A stretch of 64,000 nucleotides of DNA, taken from positions 21,544,082-21,608,081 of the forward strand of contig NC_067207.1 of assembly GCF_026262505.1 (NCBI RefSeq). The letters run 5' to 3'. Below, in pieces: positions 39,753-48,823 of the stretch. A program made the translations under genes and the position numbers. Each line of letters begins with the position of its first letter. The first letter of the stretch is position 1. The notes below the pieces were generated by a model. The model was not told where the DNA came from. It did not search any database and worked only from the letters and a program-made list of their open reading frames with translations. Origin of the DNA: Trichomonas vaginalis G3 (taxonomy: Eukaryota; Parabasalia; Trichomonadida; Trichomonadidae).

Positions 39753-41750
39753 ATGGACTTGGAAACAGCACGCGCAAACTATCCAAACAGATTAGAGAGG
39801 TTAGAAGAAGAACGTCTTATGAACTTGCCTTTCAATGTTAGTGAGCCGCAAGTTGAAGGACACGACGGCTTTGCCAGTTCTACTGGAAACATGACGAACA
39901 ATTGCATCCTTGAGAAGGAAAAAAGGAAAAGGTGAAGACGCACATGCTCCCATGGAAAGAACAAGATATGCATATGAAAAGTACCGTGAAGTTAGAAGTC
40001 AAATTACATCTGGTCGAACCTTTACAGTAAACTTTGACGAAGGAAAGAACAAAGAAGGCTTCATGGGTGTACTTGCTGCCATTCAAGAGGAAATAAGAAA
40101 GGATACAATCTCAGACTAACCGTAACAGATTTGGACGGTCATATATACTATGCGCACATGGCAATGTCACAACAGCTGCAATGCTTCTTGACGCTTTCAA
40201 GACTACAAAGAGAGAACAAATGGTTGACTCCGACTCAGATTTTGAATGCAATTGAAGGAATTGTAAGCGTGAAGTTCGAATGGTACCAACCTAACCCTCA
40301 AGCAGTCAGACAACATGCTGGATACTTCCCGTTCATAAATAAGTCTGACATTGACTTGACAAGGTATGGAATTTACAATTCAATTGAAACAATTGTCAAT
40401 GAACCTTGTATTCTTACATGTCTCAGGAACTCTGGTCTTGTTACAGAAGAGAAGATGAAGTATCTTGAGTCATGTGTGAAGACAAGGTACATTCTCAGAG
40501 GTCAATTGGCAAAAATTGCACCGTTGGCAAATGTCAATATCCGAGTCAACATACCTACAGCTAAAGGTTCTTCACATGACGACTATGTTGTTGACAAAGA
40601 CTTACCATGGTTGAAGATTGTAATTTTCCACAACCACTTCATGTTGAACGAAAGTCTTATGTTCGGAAAAGGCAAGTGCAACATTGTCAGAGCTGTAAAC
40701 ATTCTTTTCGAGAAAGGTTTGTTGGAACCGATTCCAGATGACAAGCTGACAGAAACTTTTGTACCAAAAGACGAAACAAACTTTTTATTGTTAGCAAGAC
40801 CAAAAGTTGTTCCAGACAAAGTTCTAGCACAAAAGAAGTACACAATTCCACAAGGAGTTGGATTGTTCGGATACCAACCTGAACCAGAAGAACTTCCAAT
40901 GAGGTTGCAAGAACTTCAAGATGCTATAAACAAACTTCCATTGAGACATCCAATTGACGTCAAATTGTATTGGAGAGCATCTGAGTTAGGTCAGAAGGTT
41001 TTATATGAAACAGGTTGCTTCGACGATGTTTATGAGATAACAGGAGAAGTTTCTCAGAAGATAAGAGACTCACTTGAATTTCCACGAACTGGTCCGATTG
41101 GATGCGACAAGTTCGACTCAGATGAAAAGATATACTATGTCGACCTTAACGCTGCGTACATGAGGTTCGTCCAATATATCCCGACTGGAATTCCAAACGA
41201 AGACGGTGAGTTCCCAGGAAGGAACTATACAGTTGGAAAAGTCATACAACAACTATATGATATTAGGAAAGCTTCAAACCCCAAACTTGCAATGACACTC
41301 AAATTGCTTATGAATTCGACATGGGGATATTCCATTAAGAAACCTCAAGAGATGAAGAGTAAACATTATGAGAAGGTCGACAACTTTGTTGAAAGGTTTT
41401 CTCCTTTTGTTTTGAAATACGAATTTACCGAAGGTGAAAGTGGCTTAGTAACCACATTAAAACCTATTGTCGAACATTGGTCTTACCCTCAGTTCGCAAA
41501 AGCAGTCCTTGACAACTACAACAAATTCTTCTCCGAAGTCAAATCCAAAGTTGTGGTTTACTATGAGAACATTGACGCACTCATGACGAACGAAGAAGGA
41601 TACAACAAACTCATTGAAATGGGTTTAGTCGGTGAGAAGATGGGCTGTTTTAAGCTAGATAAGGTATTTTCCGAAGTTCATGTCCTCTCCAAGCGTAAGT
41701 ACTGGGGCATACTTGAAGACGGCACAGAAATAAAACATTGCATGAAATAA
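39753..41750 (+). pseudogene. polB: Family B DNA polymerase locus, element B, broken
   Basis: The C-terminal half has the palm motifs: KIYYVDLNAAYMRFVQYIP (motif A), TLKLLMNSTWGYSIKK (motif B) and VVYYENIDALMT at the place of motif C, followed by LDKVFSEVHVLSKRKYWGIL, typical of protein-primed polymerases after motif C. The N-terminal 250 residues match nothing I know and may hold an end-binding or primer-related domain. It is very different from the PolB of element A, so the two elements replicate with different polymerase lineages. The locus is broken. Confidence 0.75.
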
Positions 41751-41824
41751 AACATTGCATGAAGTAAAACATTGCATACCATTTTAAAACATTTTTTAAA
41801 ACAGTATATTTTTACATATATTAA

Positions 41825-41992
41825 ATGTTTCAGGTTGAAAAACAAAGAACAAAAGTAGCAGATACAAAACCGTTAGACTATATCTTTACAAATACTGGTA
41901 GGACTATTTCAGATGAAGAAATTTTATCTCGAATTGTCTTTCATATACAACTACGGAAAAGTGCTGAAAAAGCACTGAAAAATATATTTTAG
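41825..41992 (+). CDS. Small protein related to 35810-36214 (55 aa)
   Basis: MFQVEKQRTKVADTKPLDYI continues FTNTGRTISDEEILSRIV, matching the start of the protein at 35810-36214. Its last codons read into the dispersed AATATATTTTAG repeat, so the end of the gene may have been replaced by that repeat. The leader is TTTTTACATATATTAAATG. Function unknown. Confidence 0.45.
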   Translation: MFQVEKQRTKVADTKPLDYIFTNTGRTISDEEILSRIVFHIQLRKSAEKALKNIF

Positions 41993-42047
41993 GGTAGAAG
42001 GGTATATCTACCCCGTTTTCTACCCTCATTTCTACCCGTTGAATTTT
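41980..42047 (+). repeat. GGGTAGAAGGGTA dispersed element, copy in gene gap
   Basis: AAAATATATTTTAGGGTAG followed by AAGGGTATATCTACCCCG and a second CTACCC pair. About ten copies occur in element B (see findings), at the termini and between genes, in both orientations, always preceded by AATATATTTT. Each contains GGGTAG/CTACCC inverse pairs and can fold on itself. Confidence 0.85.
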
Positions 42048-42093
42048 CATGAATTTCCTTAAGACAGCAAAAAAGTTAGTTAAAATGAGATGT

Positions 42094-42459
42094 TTACTGA
42101 ACTGGTTGGATGTCGCCTTCACAGGTTATGTAGAACGGCTGACCAGAGAAGTGGAACAGTGCTCTGAGAATTTGTATAATTCGTGGAATTGGACTCTCTC
42201 TGTTTGGAAGTTGTATCCATGGGCGCTTTGCAAAGAACTTGAGAAGAGCTTCTTTCTTCATCTCCTTTATGTCGTCTACAGGAGTGTTTTCTGGTATTTG
42301 AATTGGAATTCCAGTCGAAATCTCGATTTTCAGCGCACCTCTTCCAGACAACCAGACGCCGAGGGACTTGTTGGCTTTGTCCTTGCCCAAATACTGCTTA
42401 ACAACTTCATTTATCTCTATAAGGTAAATTGCCTCATCTAATGGCTCGATGCTGTCCAT
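42094..42459 (-). CDS. Hypothetical 121-aa protein
   Basis: MDSIEPLDEAIYLIEINEVV begins an intact frame with mixed helix and strand character. A Gly-rich turn (SLGVWLSGRGALKIEISTG) precedes a Pro/Ile stretch (IPIQIPENTPVDDIKEMKKE). The last 40 residues are basic and aromatic (RPWIQLPNRESPIPRIIQIL). No family is recognised. It stands alone in reverse orientation between PolB and a tandem-repeat tract, which begins right at its upstream end. Confidence 0.6.
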   Translation of the reverse strand: MDSIEPLDEAIYLIEINEVVKQYLGKDKANKSLGVWLSGRGALKIEISTGIPIQIPENTPVDDIKEMKKEALLKFFAKRPWIQLPNRESPIPRIIQILRALFHFSGQPFYITCEGDIQPVQ

Positions 42460-42462
42460 TGT

Positions 42463-42795
42463 TCTGTTTCAGAACTAGTCTTGTTCTGTTTCAGAACTAG
42501 TCTTGTACTTTTTCAGAACTAGTCTTGTACTTTTTCAGAACAAATTTCCCGTAAAAGCTCTCAATTTGAGAGAAAAATTTTCTGTTTCAGAACAATATTT
42601 GTACTGTTTCAGAACAATATTTGTACTGTTTCAGAACAATATTTGTACTGTTTCAGAACAATATTTGTACTGTTTCAGAACAATATTTGTACTGTTTCAG
42701 AACAATATTTGTACTGTTTCAGAACAATATTTGTACTGTTTCAGAACAATATTTGTACTGTTTCAGAACAATATTTGTACTGTTTCAGAACAATG
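42463..42795 (+). repeat. 22-bp tandem repeat array (TACTGTTTCAGAACAATATTTG)
   Basis: About ten near-perfect 22-bp units at 42577-42795, preceded by looser TTTCAGAACTAGTCTTGT variants. Since 22 is not a multiple of 3, all three forward frames stay open, which gives false protein readings. It may carry binding sites near the promoter of the reverse gene at 42459. Confidence 0.93.
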
Positions 42796-42814
42796 TCCGA
42801 CGTACCACCAAAAA

Positions 42815-42871
42815 ATATATTTTAGGGTAGAAGGGTATATCTACCCTCATTTCTACCCTCATTTCTACCCT
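42815..42871 (+). repeat. GGGTAGAAGGGTA dispersed element, second gene-gap copy
   Basis: The same AATATATTTTAGGGTAGAAG core, followed by two CTACCCTCATTT repeats. It sits at the end of the 22-bp array. Confidence 0.8.
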
Positions 42872-42913
42872 CGTAGAAAACACACAAAACTCTTGAACTT
42901 TGTATAAAAAAAG

Positions 42914-42988
42914 CAACCCGCGGAAAACAGCGGGTTGGTATATTCTTCACAAAATGCTTGTTTTTGAGGTCGAGCCATTTTTGGCTCC
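42914..42988. other. Two small perfect hairpins in a gene gap
   Basis: CAACCCGC-GGAAAACA-GCGGGTTG (42914-42937) has an 8-bp GC-rich stem. GAGCCA-TTTT-TGGCTC (42973-42988) has a 6-bp stem. Both are GC-rich islands in AT-rich DNA, 90-170 bp upstream of the next gene. A terminator or small structured RNA is possible. Confidence 0.6.
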
Positions 42989-43080
42989 ACCGTATTTTTA
43001 AACCAAACTCGTTCATTTTGTGCTGAAATAAAATAAAGGTAGTCCCACCAAAAAATATTTTTTATTTTTATTGTAAGAAC

Positions 43081-43965
43081 ATGTTTGCAACAACAGCACC
43101 AAACTCGTTAGTCATGAACCCAACTTCAATGTTAGTAGAGATGAAAAGCTTCATTCCTTCTTCATATACTTTCGAAACAGAAATCCAGAAGATAAAGCAA
43201 GAACTTCTCCAAGGAGATTTAGACTGTAGTGCAAAAGATGAAACAAATGAACAGTATCTTTATGAAATGCAAGATATTATAGACCATTTGCCTAAACTTC
43301 CTGAAATACAACAACAAAAACTCACTATTCCAGAATTCGATGAAATTGAAGTCAGACTGACTGACTCAGTAGAAATAAAGAAGTTCATACGAAAGGTAAA
43401 CTATGAGTTTCTTGGATTTCATTACAACCACAAAGTCATGGACATTGACATATATAAATCTGAAGAGTTTAAGACCTACGACAACTTTGTTTCGTTAGTT
43501 GCTGAGTGTGTATGGCAGAGAAGAGATAAAGATAGAAGAGGTAAGGTATGGAACCAACAGATAAAACCCGCAACTTTTGAGTTAAAGAAAACCATCTACG
43601 CCTTACTTGTTTTAGCAGGACAAATTTCAGAATATAACGCAAAAATGAACTCACAATGTTCTAAATGTAAAGCAGCAATGAGGAAATATAACTACTCCGT
43701 CAAAGAGATAGAAAGAATGAGAAAAGACCATACTGACTTAAAGAAAGAAGTAGAGAAACCAGCAGAAGATAAAATGGACATGTTGACATTTCTGAACAAA
43801 AACTATCCAACTGCTAACGATTTCCTTCTTTCAGATGTCAAGAAGAAATATAAAGAAACCTTCGGCATAGTTAAAATTTTTGATATCCTTCGTGAAGAAA
43901 TAGAAGCTACAAAACTGTTTAAAGTCATGAACCATCACAACATATACCATGTAAAACGCTTGTAA
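43081..43965 (+). CDS. Hypothetical 294-aa protein with Cys pair and coiled coil
   Basis: An intact frame. The N-terminus is MFATTAPNSLVMNPTSMLVE; a central ordered region (IKKFIRKVNYEFLGFHYNHK) is followed by WQRRDKDRRGKVWNQQIKPA. A C-x2-C pair (SQCSKCKAAMRKY) stands before a coiled coil (KEIERMRKDHTDLKKEVEK). The C-terminus looks globular. No family is recognised. It has its own leader (TTTTTATTGTAAGAACATG). It lies upstream of the KilA-N genes on the same strand. Confidence 0.65.
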   Translation: MFATTAPNSLVMNPTSMLVEMKSFIPSSYTFETEIQKIKQELLQGDLDCSAKDETNEQYLYEMQDIIDHLPKLPEIQQQKLTIPEFDEIEVRLTDSVEIKKFIRKVNYEFLGFHYNHKVMDIDIYKSEEFKTYDNFVSLVAECVWQRRDKDRRGKVWNQQIKPATFELKKTIYALLVLAGQISEYNAKMNSQCSKCKAAMRKYNYSVKEIERMRKDHTDLKKEVEKPAEDKMDMLTFLNKNYPTANDFLLSDVKKKYKETFGIVKIFDILREEIEATKLFKVMNHHNIYHVKRL

Positions 43966-43973
43966 AACTTTAT

Positions 43974-44162
43974 GGTAGAAATGAGGGTAGAAAACGGGGT
44001 AGATATACCCTTCTACCCTAAAATATATTTTTGCTGAATTCAGCACAAAATTCTGAGTAAAATGACATATGGAACACATACTTTTTCAGTAAGGACATAT
44101 GGGGTAGAAATGAGGGTAGAAAACGGGGTAGATATACCCTTCTACCCTAAAATATATTTTTG
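43974..44162 (-). repeat. Two inverted GGGTAGAAGGGTA elements
   Basis: Copies at about 43974-44034 and 44104-44162 in the reverse direction, 130 bp apart, each ending in AAAATATATTTTT. Between them a short segment repeats part of the leader text (GGACATATGGGGTAG). Confidence 0.85.
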
Positions 44163-44174
44163 TCTGATTTACGC

Positions 44175-44300
44175 TCATTACGAAGAAGTCTTGACAAAAC
44201 ATTTACGAAGAAGTATATTTCCTGTGTTGTTGTCAAAATGTCATGTTGTCACACTTTTTCAGAGAAGTTCATTTAACCGAGTGACCTGGTCGCCTAAAAT
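44175..44300 (+). repeat. 25-bp repeat plus cassette-flanking repeat, element B copy
   Basis: ACGAAGAAGTCTTGACAAAA units are followed by TGTTGTCAAAATGTCATGTT, TTCAGAGAAGTTCATTTAA and GACCTGG. The second part is the single element B relative of the repeats that flank the HNH/PrimPol cassette in element A, in the same order relative to the 25-bp unit. Confidence 0.8.
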
Positions 44301-44420
44301 ATATTTTATTGAATTCTGAGTAAAATGACCAAATTTCATGAATTTCCTTAAGATAGAAAAAATAAAATTAACGCTAGTTTTTTTAAAATATTTTTTTTAT
44401 TTTGTATGTAAGAACAGGAA

Positions 44421-45035
44421 ATGACAAACACTGAGTTTGAAACAGTTAAAAAGATAGACAATGACACCAAAGTGGTTAGAATTGGTGATTTAAACGTAAG
44501 ATACTCAAAGAAATACAACAAATATTCTTTGTCAGACATTCTAACACTATCTGAAAAGAAAACATCCCACGACTGGGTTAAAAATGCTTCTACTCAGAAA
44601 ATTTTGACAAAAAATCCTGAGCTTATGATATCGGTAAGATTCTATGGAACTACAGCATATCTTATAGACAAAAGTCTTATACCAATAGTTTTGTTATGGT
44701 TAGACCCAGTTGTTGGATATAATTTCATAACATATGGTTCATTCGATACTGAACGTTGCAGTGAAGGCTTACTTTATATCGTTCAGAAACCAAAGGACTT
44801 CAATACAAAGAGATATAAGATAGGAAGAACATATAATATAACTAAAAGATATGACAGTACAGTCAATAGAGTTAAGGTTGTGTTCGTTAACGATATGAGA
44901 GCTGCAGAAACAGAACTACTTGAAAAGTTTGAGAAAATGTATGGTGCTCCCACGAAAGGTAAAGAAACGTTTGAAGTAGATGAGATAGGTAAAGCTATAA
45001 AATTATTTGACGAAGTTGCTGAAAAATACATGTAA
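44421..45035 (+). CDS. KilA-N plus T5orf172 (GIY-YIG-like) domain protein (204 aa)
   Basis: Residues about 20-100 are a KilA-N DNA-binding domain: RYSKKYNKYSLSDILTLSEK, then HDWVKNASTQKILTKNPELM and PIVLLWLDPVVGYNF. Residues about 115-190 are a T5orf172/MUG113 GIY-YIG-type domain: GLLYIVQKPKDFNTKRYKIG, RTYNITKRYDST and AETELLEKFEKMYG. This pairing is common in large DNA viruses and phages and is thought to act in DNA processing or regulation. The frame is intact. The B-type leader (TTTTGTATGTAAGAACAGG) is nearly that of the neighbouring KilA-N gene and the HNH gene in element A. Confidence 0.85.
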   Translation: MTNTEFETVKKIDNDTKVVRIGDLNVRYSKKYNKYSLSDILTLSEKKTSHDWVKNASTQKILTKNPELMISVRFYGTTAYLIDKSLIPIVLLWLDPVVGYNFITYGSFDTERCSEGLLYIVQKPKDFNTKRYKIGRTYNITKRYDSTVNRVKVVFVNDMRAAETELLEKFEKMYGAPTKGKETFEVDEIGKAIKLFDEVAEKYM

Positions 45036-45125
45036 AGCGTTTATTTTTGGTCTTTTATACAAGATAGAAAAAATAAAGTTAGTTTTATTTTTTTTTATTT
45101 TTTTATTTTGTATGTAAAGACAGAT

Positions 45126-45755
45126 ATGTCAACAACAGAGAACACAACAACAGTTATAGTCCATGAAGCTATAAATGAAGAATATGAGTACATACAGTAT
45201 AACAAACAGTTACGTCTCATTCGTTCGGTCAAAGATGACATGTACCAAATGCAAAGTATTTTGACAGCATGTTTTGCTCCAGATACTAAGCTTCCTAAAG
45301 ACTGGTTTAGGAACCAAAGCACTATTGAACTATTAAATGAAGCACAGCGAGACATACTTTTTTCTGAAAATCGTGAAGAACAGCGAGTGGGAGAAAAACC
45401 CCAGTCGCCAAAACTCTATGAAAATCGTGAAAAATTGCCAAATGGTTTGAGAGGTTGGTATGTACATAGACTTCTTGTAAATAATGTGGCACAATGGGCT
45501 TCAGCTCGCTATTCATGGTATGTCTGTAAACTTCTTGACGAAATTCATAGACAAGAACGTGAAGAGATGGAAAACAAGCTTGAAGCAAAAGACAAAAACA
45601 TTCAGAAAAGAATACCACGTTCGGTACCAAAAGGAAAGGAAAAGAACTATAAGTATATGATTTATACTGAAGATATGGAGAAAGAAGAAGACAGTGACAT
45701 GGTTATGTTGCATTTAGTCAGAAGAAACAACAAAAGCTTTTACGACCTTGCCTAA
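45126..45755 (+). CDS. KilA-N domain protein (209 aa)
   Basis: I chose the ATG at 45126, after the TATTTTGTATGTAAAGACAG leader. The KilA-N core is divided: LPKDWFRNQSTIELLNEAQR, then GLRGWYVHRLLVNNVAQWAS and ARYSWYVCKLLDEIHRQERE. Between the two parts a linker contains a near-duplicate pair (LFSENREEQRVGEKP and LYENREKLPNG). The C-terminus is charged. KilA-N proteins bind DNA in phages and large viruses. It follows a related KilA-N gene by 90 bp, so the pair probably arose by duplication and divergence. Confidence 0.78.
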   Translation: MSTTENTTTVIVHEAINEEYEYIQYNKQLRLIRSVKDDMYQMQSILTACFAPDTKLPKDWFRNQSTIELLNEAQRDILFSENREEQRVGEKPQSPKLYENREKLPNGLRGWYVHRLLVNNVAQWASARYSWYVCKLLDEIHRQEREEMENKLEAKDKNIQKRIPRSVPKGKEKNYKYMIYTEDMEKEEDSDMVMLHLVRRNNKSFYDLA

Positions 45756-45808
45756 GATTTACAAATCTGACAGAGAAATTGGTTCTATCGCGAAAACTTA
45801 CCGATTCA

Positions 45809-45967
45809 ATGACACCGAATGAAGATGTTAAACAGATAGTTCAAGATACTTTACCTCAAACACACTATGATATTAAAGGTTGTACAATACTTACATTCAA
45901 AGAAGATTTGCCGCTACTGAAAGAAAAAATAACAGAGTATTTTGACAACTTCAAACAAGTAGAGTAG
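45809..45967 (+). CDS. Small hypothetical protein (52 aa)
   Basis: MTPNEDVKQIVQDTLPQTHY is followed by DIKGCTILTFKEDLPLLKEK and an amphipathic end. It lies 54 bases after the KilA-N gene. In-frame sequence extends upstream to a TTG (45779), so the start is uncertain. It may be a remnant of a larger gene. Confidence 0.4.
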   Translation: MTPNEDVKQIVQDTLPQTHYDIKGCTILTFKEDLPLLKEKITEYFDNFKQVE

Positions 45968-46054
45968 ATGAACCATTTATTTTGGTCTTGACTTCAGATG
46001 GCTCAGGTAGCTATAAAGTAAATTGCCTTGTCAAATCCTTCTGGCATTCCGAGT

Positions 46055-46345
46055 CCTTCCATCCGACAGGAAAAGTTCTTCCTTCCAACAGGAAAAAAAT
46101 TTCCCGACAACTGGAAGAACTCTTCCTTCCAACTGGAAAAATTTTTCTTGTTGTTCGTCCGTAAACCATTCAAATTTTCGAAAATTGAGAACTTTTTGGT
46201 CGAACTTCAGAAAAAGTTTTTCCTTCCGACAGAAAAATATTTTCCCGACAACTGGAAGAACTCTTGCATCCGACAGGAAGAACTCTTCCCGACAACAGAA
46301 GAACTCTTCCATCCGACAGGAAGAACTCTTCCATCCGACAGACTT
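46055..46345 (+). repeat. Degenerate 22-bp tandem repeats (GAAGAACTCTTCCATCCGACAG)
   Basis: About ten variant units of 22 bases, each with GGAAGAACTCTTCC, which is itself a palindrome. Several forward and reverse frames run through them and are not proteins. The period equals that of the 42463-42795 array, although the sequence differs. Confidence 0.85.
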
Positions 46346-46381
46346 ACTAAGACTAAACACTTACATTTTACGCTTGACTTT

Positions 46382-47234
46382 TTACAATTTGAACTTTGTT
46401 CGCGTAATGTGAATTCTGAAAGAAGTATGAGGGTCTTGTATGACTTTGTACTTCTCCCATAGTTCATGTCTGTCAAACTTACCTGCCATGGACTCTTTCA
46501 TAAGTTCCATGAAATCGTCTTCGGACAATCCAGGGAAAAGTATGATATCAGTAAGTATTCTTTTAACATCCTTACTTAAACTCTTTGCTGTCTGTACACA
46601 AATGACAACTGAAATGTTAAAGTGTCTGAGCTTCTTGAGAATTCGACACATGTCTTGTTCTCTGTTCTTTAACAAAGGATGAGAAGCAAAGTCATCTAAA
46701 ATAAGAAGACTATTAGGGTATGTCTTCCAATCGTAAGATTGCAATTTCTTCGAAATGTATTCTATCTCTTTCTGTTGTTTCTGAAGTGTTTCTTCTCTAA
46801 TATTCCTGCATTTCCTCATTTGGGTCTTTAAACTTAGAATTTATATACTCATTTATAGCATTGTACTTCAAAACTCTTCTTTGGTACTTCTTATCCAATC
46901 TAACAACTCAGAGTTTTTATACATACTAACTTAGACTTCTTTATAATATCTTTGAACGAATTGACGGTTTGGTCGAATTGACCAGAAGACTTTACAAATG
47001 ACTACTAACTCATAGAATGGGTTCTTCTCATCTAGTTTTTGTTGTGCAGCCATTTTAAGATAATGAAAGTCTTACCCGACCCAGGTGGTGCGATTAGACC
47101 TGTTATAAACCATTCTGAGCAAATAGGAACTTGTCATGTATGGGTTTTATCTGAGCATTTTCTAACTTCCTCTTGTTCTTGTTTAAAACATTCTCAAATT
47201 TCTTGTCAATGTCAGCAAACTTTTTTTCTAACAT
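46382..47234 (-). pseudogene. Genome packaging ATPase locus, element B, broken
   Basis: Near the start the reverse strand encodes a P-loop (GLIAPPGSGKTF), and later Walker B with SLLILDDFASHPLLKNREQ and the sensor-like region ISVVICVQTAKSLSKDVKR. The C-terminus (SFRIHITRTKFKL) fits A32/FtsK-type packaging ATPases of Polintons and other double jelly-roll viruses. It opens with MLEKKFADIDKKFENVLNK and a leader AATTTTTTCTAAAAAT. A divergent promoter of about 40 bp separates it from 47272. The locus is broken. Confidence 0.8.
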
Positions 47235-47271
47235 ATTTTTAGAAAAAATTAAAATTTTTATCTTTTTGAAA

Positions 47272-47727
47272 ATGTCTAGCGATTTCGCTATCTATATTCG
47301 AGACAAACTTTCGACAGCAAAACATCTGTCGACCATAAAATCTTACATAGTGTAAACAAGAAAAGGTGAATTTGTTCTAAAGTTCTGTTTCTGGAATATG
47401 ACAAGAACCATAAACATTAGGCAGAGAAGTCTTTAAGTTTGTCAATGACAGACTTGTTGACAGAGATGACCCGATTGGAAAGATGAAGTCCAACAAAAGT
47501 TCTTAGAATGCAAAGAAGGCACATGCGCTGTTCTTGAAGATGAAATAGAAAACAGAATAGAAGAGCTATTAAAGGACAAAGACCTTTTACAAAAATATGG
47601 TTCTGAGAAGTTTGACATAACTCCACCAGAGAAGAAGAAGAAGAAGAGAGAAAAGAAAGAAAAGAAAGTAGAAGAAGAGAAAAAAGAACCTGAACCAGTT
47701 CCAGAGAAAAAGAAATTTGACATGTAA
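47272..47727 (+). pseudogene. Hypothetical locus with Lys/Glu-rich tail, broken
   Basis: Begins MSSDFAIYIRDKLSTAKHLS. The later part is EVQQKFLECKEGTCAVLEDE, then a run of Lys, Arg and Glu with PEPVPEKKKFDM at the end. It is shared promoter partner of the packaging ATPase, and the tail converges with 47744-48163. Nothing identifies the family. The copy is broken. Confidence 0.45.
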
Positions 47728-47743
47728 AAATAAAATTTTATTT

Positions 47744-48163
47744 TTAGAACATTTCTGGGTCAATGTCAATGTTCTCTTCCTCTTTAGGAGCAAACACTGG
47801 TTTAGACTCTAAAATCTTTTTACCTAATTTACCTTGAACTTCAACTATCTTAGACTCATAATATTCATAGTCGTCTGCTTTCTTTGGTTCATAAGGTATA
47901 ACAAGTTTGTATGCTTTACCTTCTTTAAGGTTTGAGAACCTTCTGTCAAAATTTTCTTTGACTGCTAACAAACCTTCTATGTCTAAGTCTTCAAAAGTTG
48001 CACCACTTTTTCTAACAACAGCAAACTTAACTGGTGCAATGTTCCAAATTTTGTCAAATGTAGACTTTTCAAAATTGTAGAAGTAAACATTCAAATATGC
48101 GAATGGAGCTAACTTATCTTTGACTTCTGTCATGTACTTGTTTACTGAAATATATTTCGTCAT
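47744..48163 (-). CDS. Hypothetical 139-aa replication-region protein
   Basis: An intact frame beginning MTKYISVNKYMTEVKDKLAP. The beta-rich middle (YLNVYFYNFEKSTFDKIWNI, then KFAVVRKSGATFEDLDIEGL) and the strongly acidic end (KEEENIDIDPEMF) recall the layout of a single-strand DNA-binding protein with acidic tail, but there is no recognisable motif. It follows the HNH and helicase genes on the same strand, so a replication role is plausible. Confidence 0.6.
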   Translation of the reverse strand: MTKYISVNKYMTEVKDKLAPFAYLNVYFYNFEKSTFDKIWNIAPVKFAVVRKSGATFEDLDIEGLLAVKENFDRRFSNLKEGKAYKLVIPYEPKKADDYEYYESKIVEVQGKLGKKILESKPVFAPKEEENIDIDPEMF

Positions 48164-48205
48164 CTTTTCTATCGGATAAAAAAAATATTTTTTTAAAAAA
48201 ACGTT

Positions 48206-48790
48206 TTAAAATGGTATGCCATATAGCTTCTTGAATTTGTTAAGAAGTATTTTAACGTATTTTCCATCTGTATCTCTAGCGTTTACATAAGCATAGCCCG
48301 CCTTAGTAAAATATACTTGTAATTTCCTATAGTTTACGCCGGTATAAAGGTAGAAAGAGTCCTGTTCTTCGCTATAGTAGTAAAACTCAAACGTATGCTT
48401 ACCATAGTCTGTAATTTCAATTGCTTCATCTTCTAGTTCGTCGACAAATTCGAATACAATATCTCCAAATTTGCCTTTGTTCTTACTGTTTTCAGAACGA
48501 GTAACCCAACGTAAATTTTCAAGTCTATTGTCATTTCTTAAACGGTTTATATGGTCTACAAAAGGTAGATTGTTAGGGTTCGGTATAAAATGAGTTGCAA
48601 TGACAACATGTTTTAAATAGTTTTTCCCACCCATCTTCATCCTAGCATATCCGTTATTTTGCTCCCATTCGCTTAAAACTCTTTTTGTCTTTTTGTTTCT
48701 GACTTCAAATGACTCACAACAGTGAATTTCATATTTCTCATCTAACAAACAAGTTTCCCAACGGTCCTTTCCAACAAACTCAGCGTACAT
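48206..48790 (-). CDS. HNH endonuclease with NUMOD4-like N-terminus, element B
   Basis: A 194-residue homologue of the element A HNH protein (11286-11870), with the same length. The NUMOD4-like part (YEIHCCESFEVRNKKTKRVL) is followed by VVIATHFIPNPNNLPFVDHI and NDNRLENLRWVTRSENSKNK, the HNH_3 nuclease motif. The frame is intact. It lies 34 bp downstream of the SF3 helicase locus. In element A the same two genes are adjacent but in the opposite order. Homing-type activity would explain its spread with the helicase. Confidence 0.87.
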   Translation of the reverse strand: MYAEFVGKDRWETCLLDEKYEIHCCESFEVRNKKTKRVLSEWEQNNGYARMKMGGKNYLKHVVIATHFIPNPNNLPFVDHINRLRNDNRLENLRWVTRSENSKNKGKFGDIVFEFVDELEDEAIEITDYGKHTFEFYYYSEEQDSFYLYTGVNYRKLQVYFTKAGYAYVNARDTDGKYVKILLNKFKKLYGIPF

Positions 48791-48823
48791 TTCAAATAAA
48801 ATAAAAAAATGTTTTTTTTAAAT

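Noticed and set aside
42503-42907. Open frames with repeated FRTIFVLFQNNICTVSEQYL
   Set aside because: A 22-bp tandem repeat leaves all three forward frames open; this is not a protein.
46023-46476. Overlapping frames on both strands with Ser/Arg/Glu repeats
   Set aside because: They are readings through degenerate 22-bp tandem repeats, with no leader or domain.
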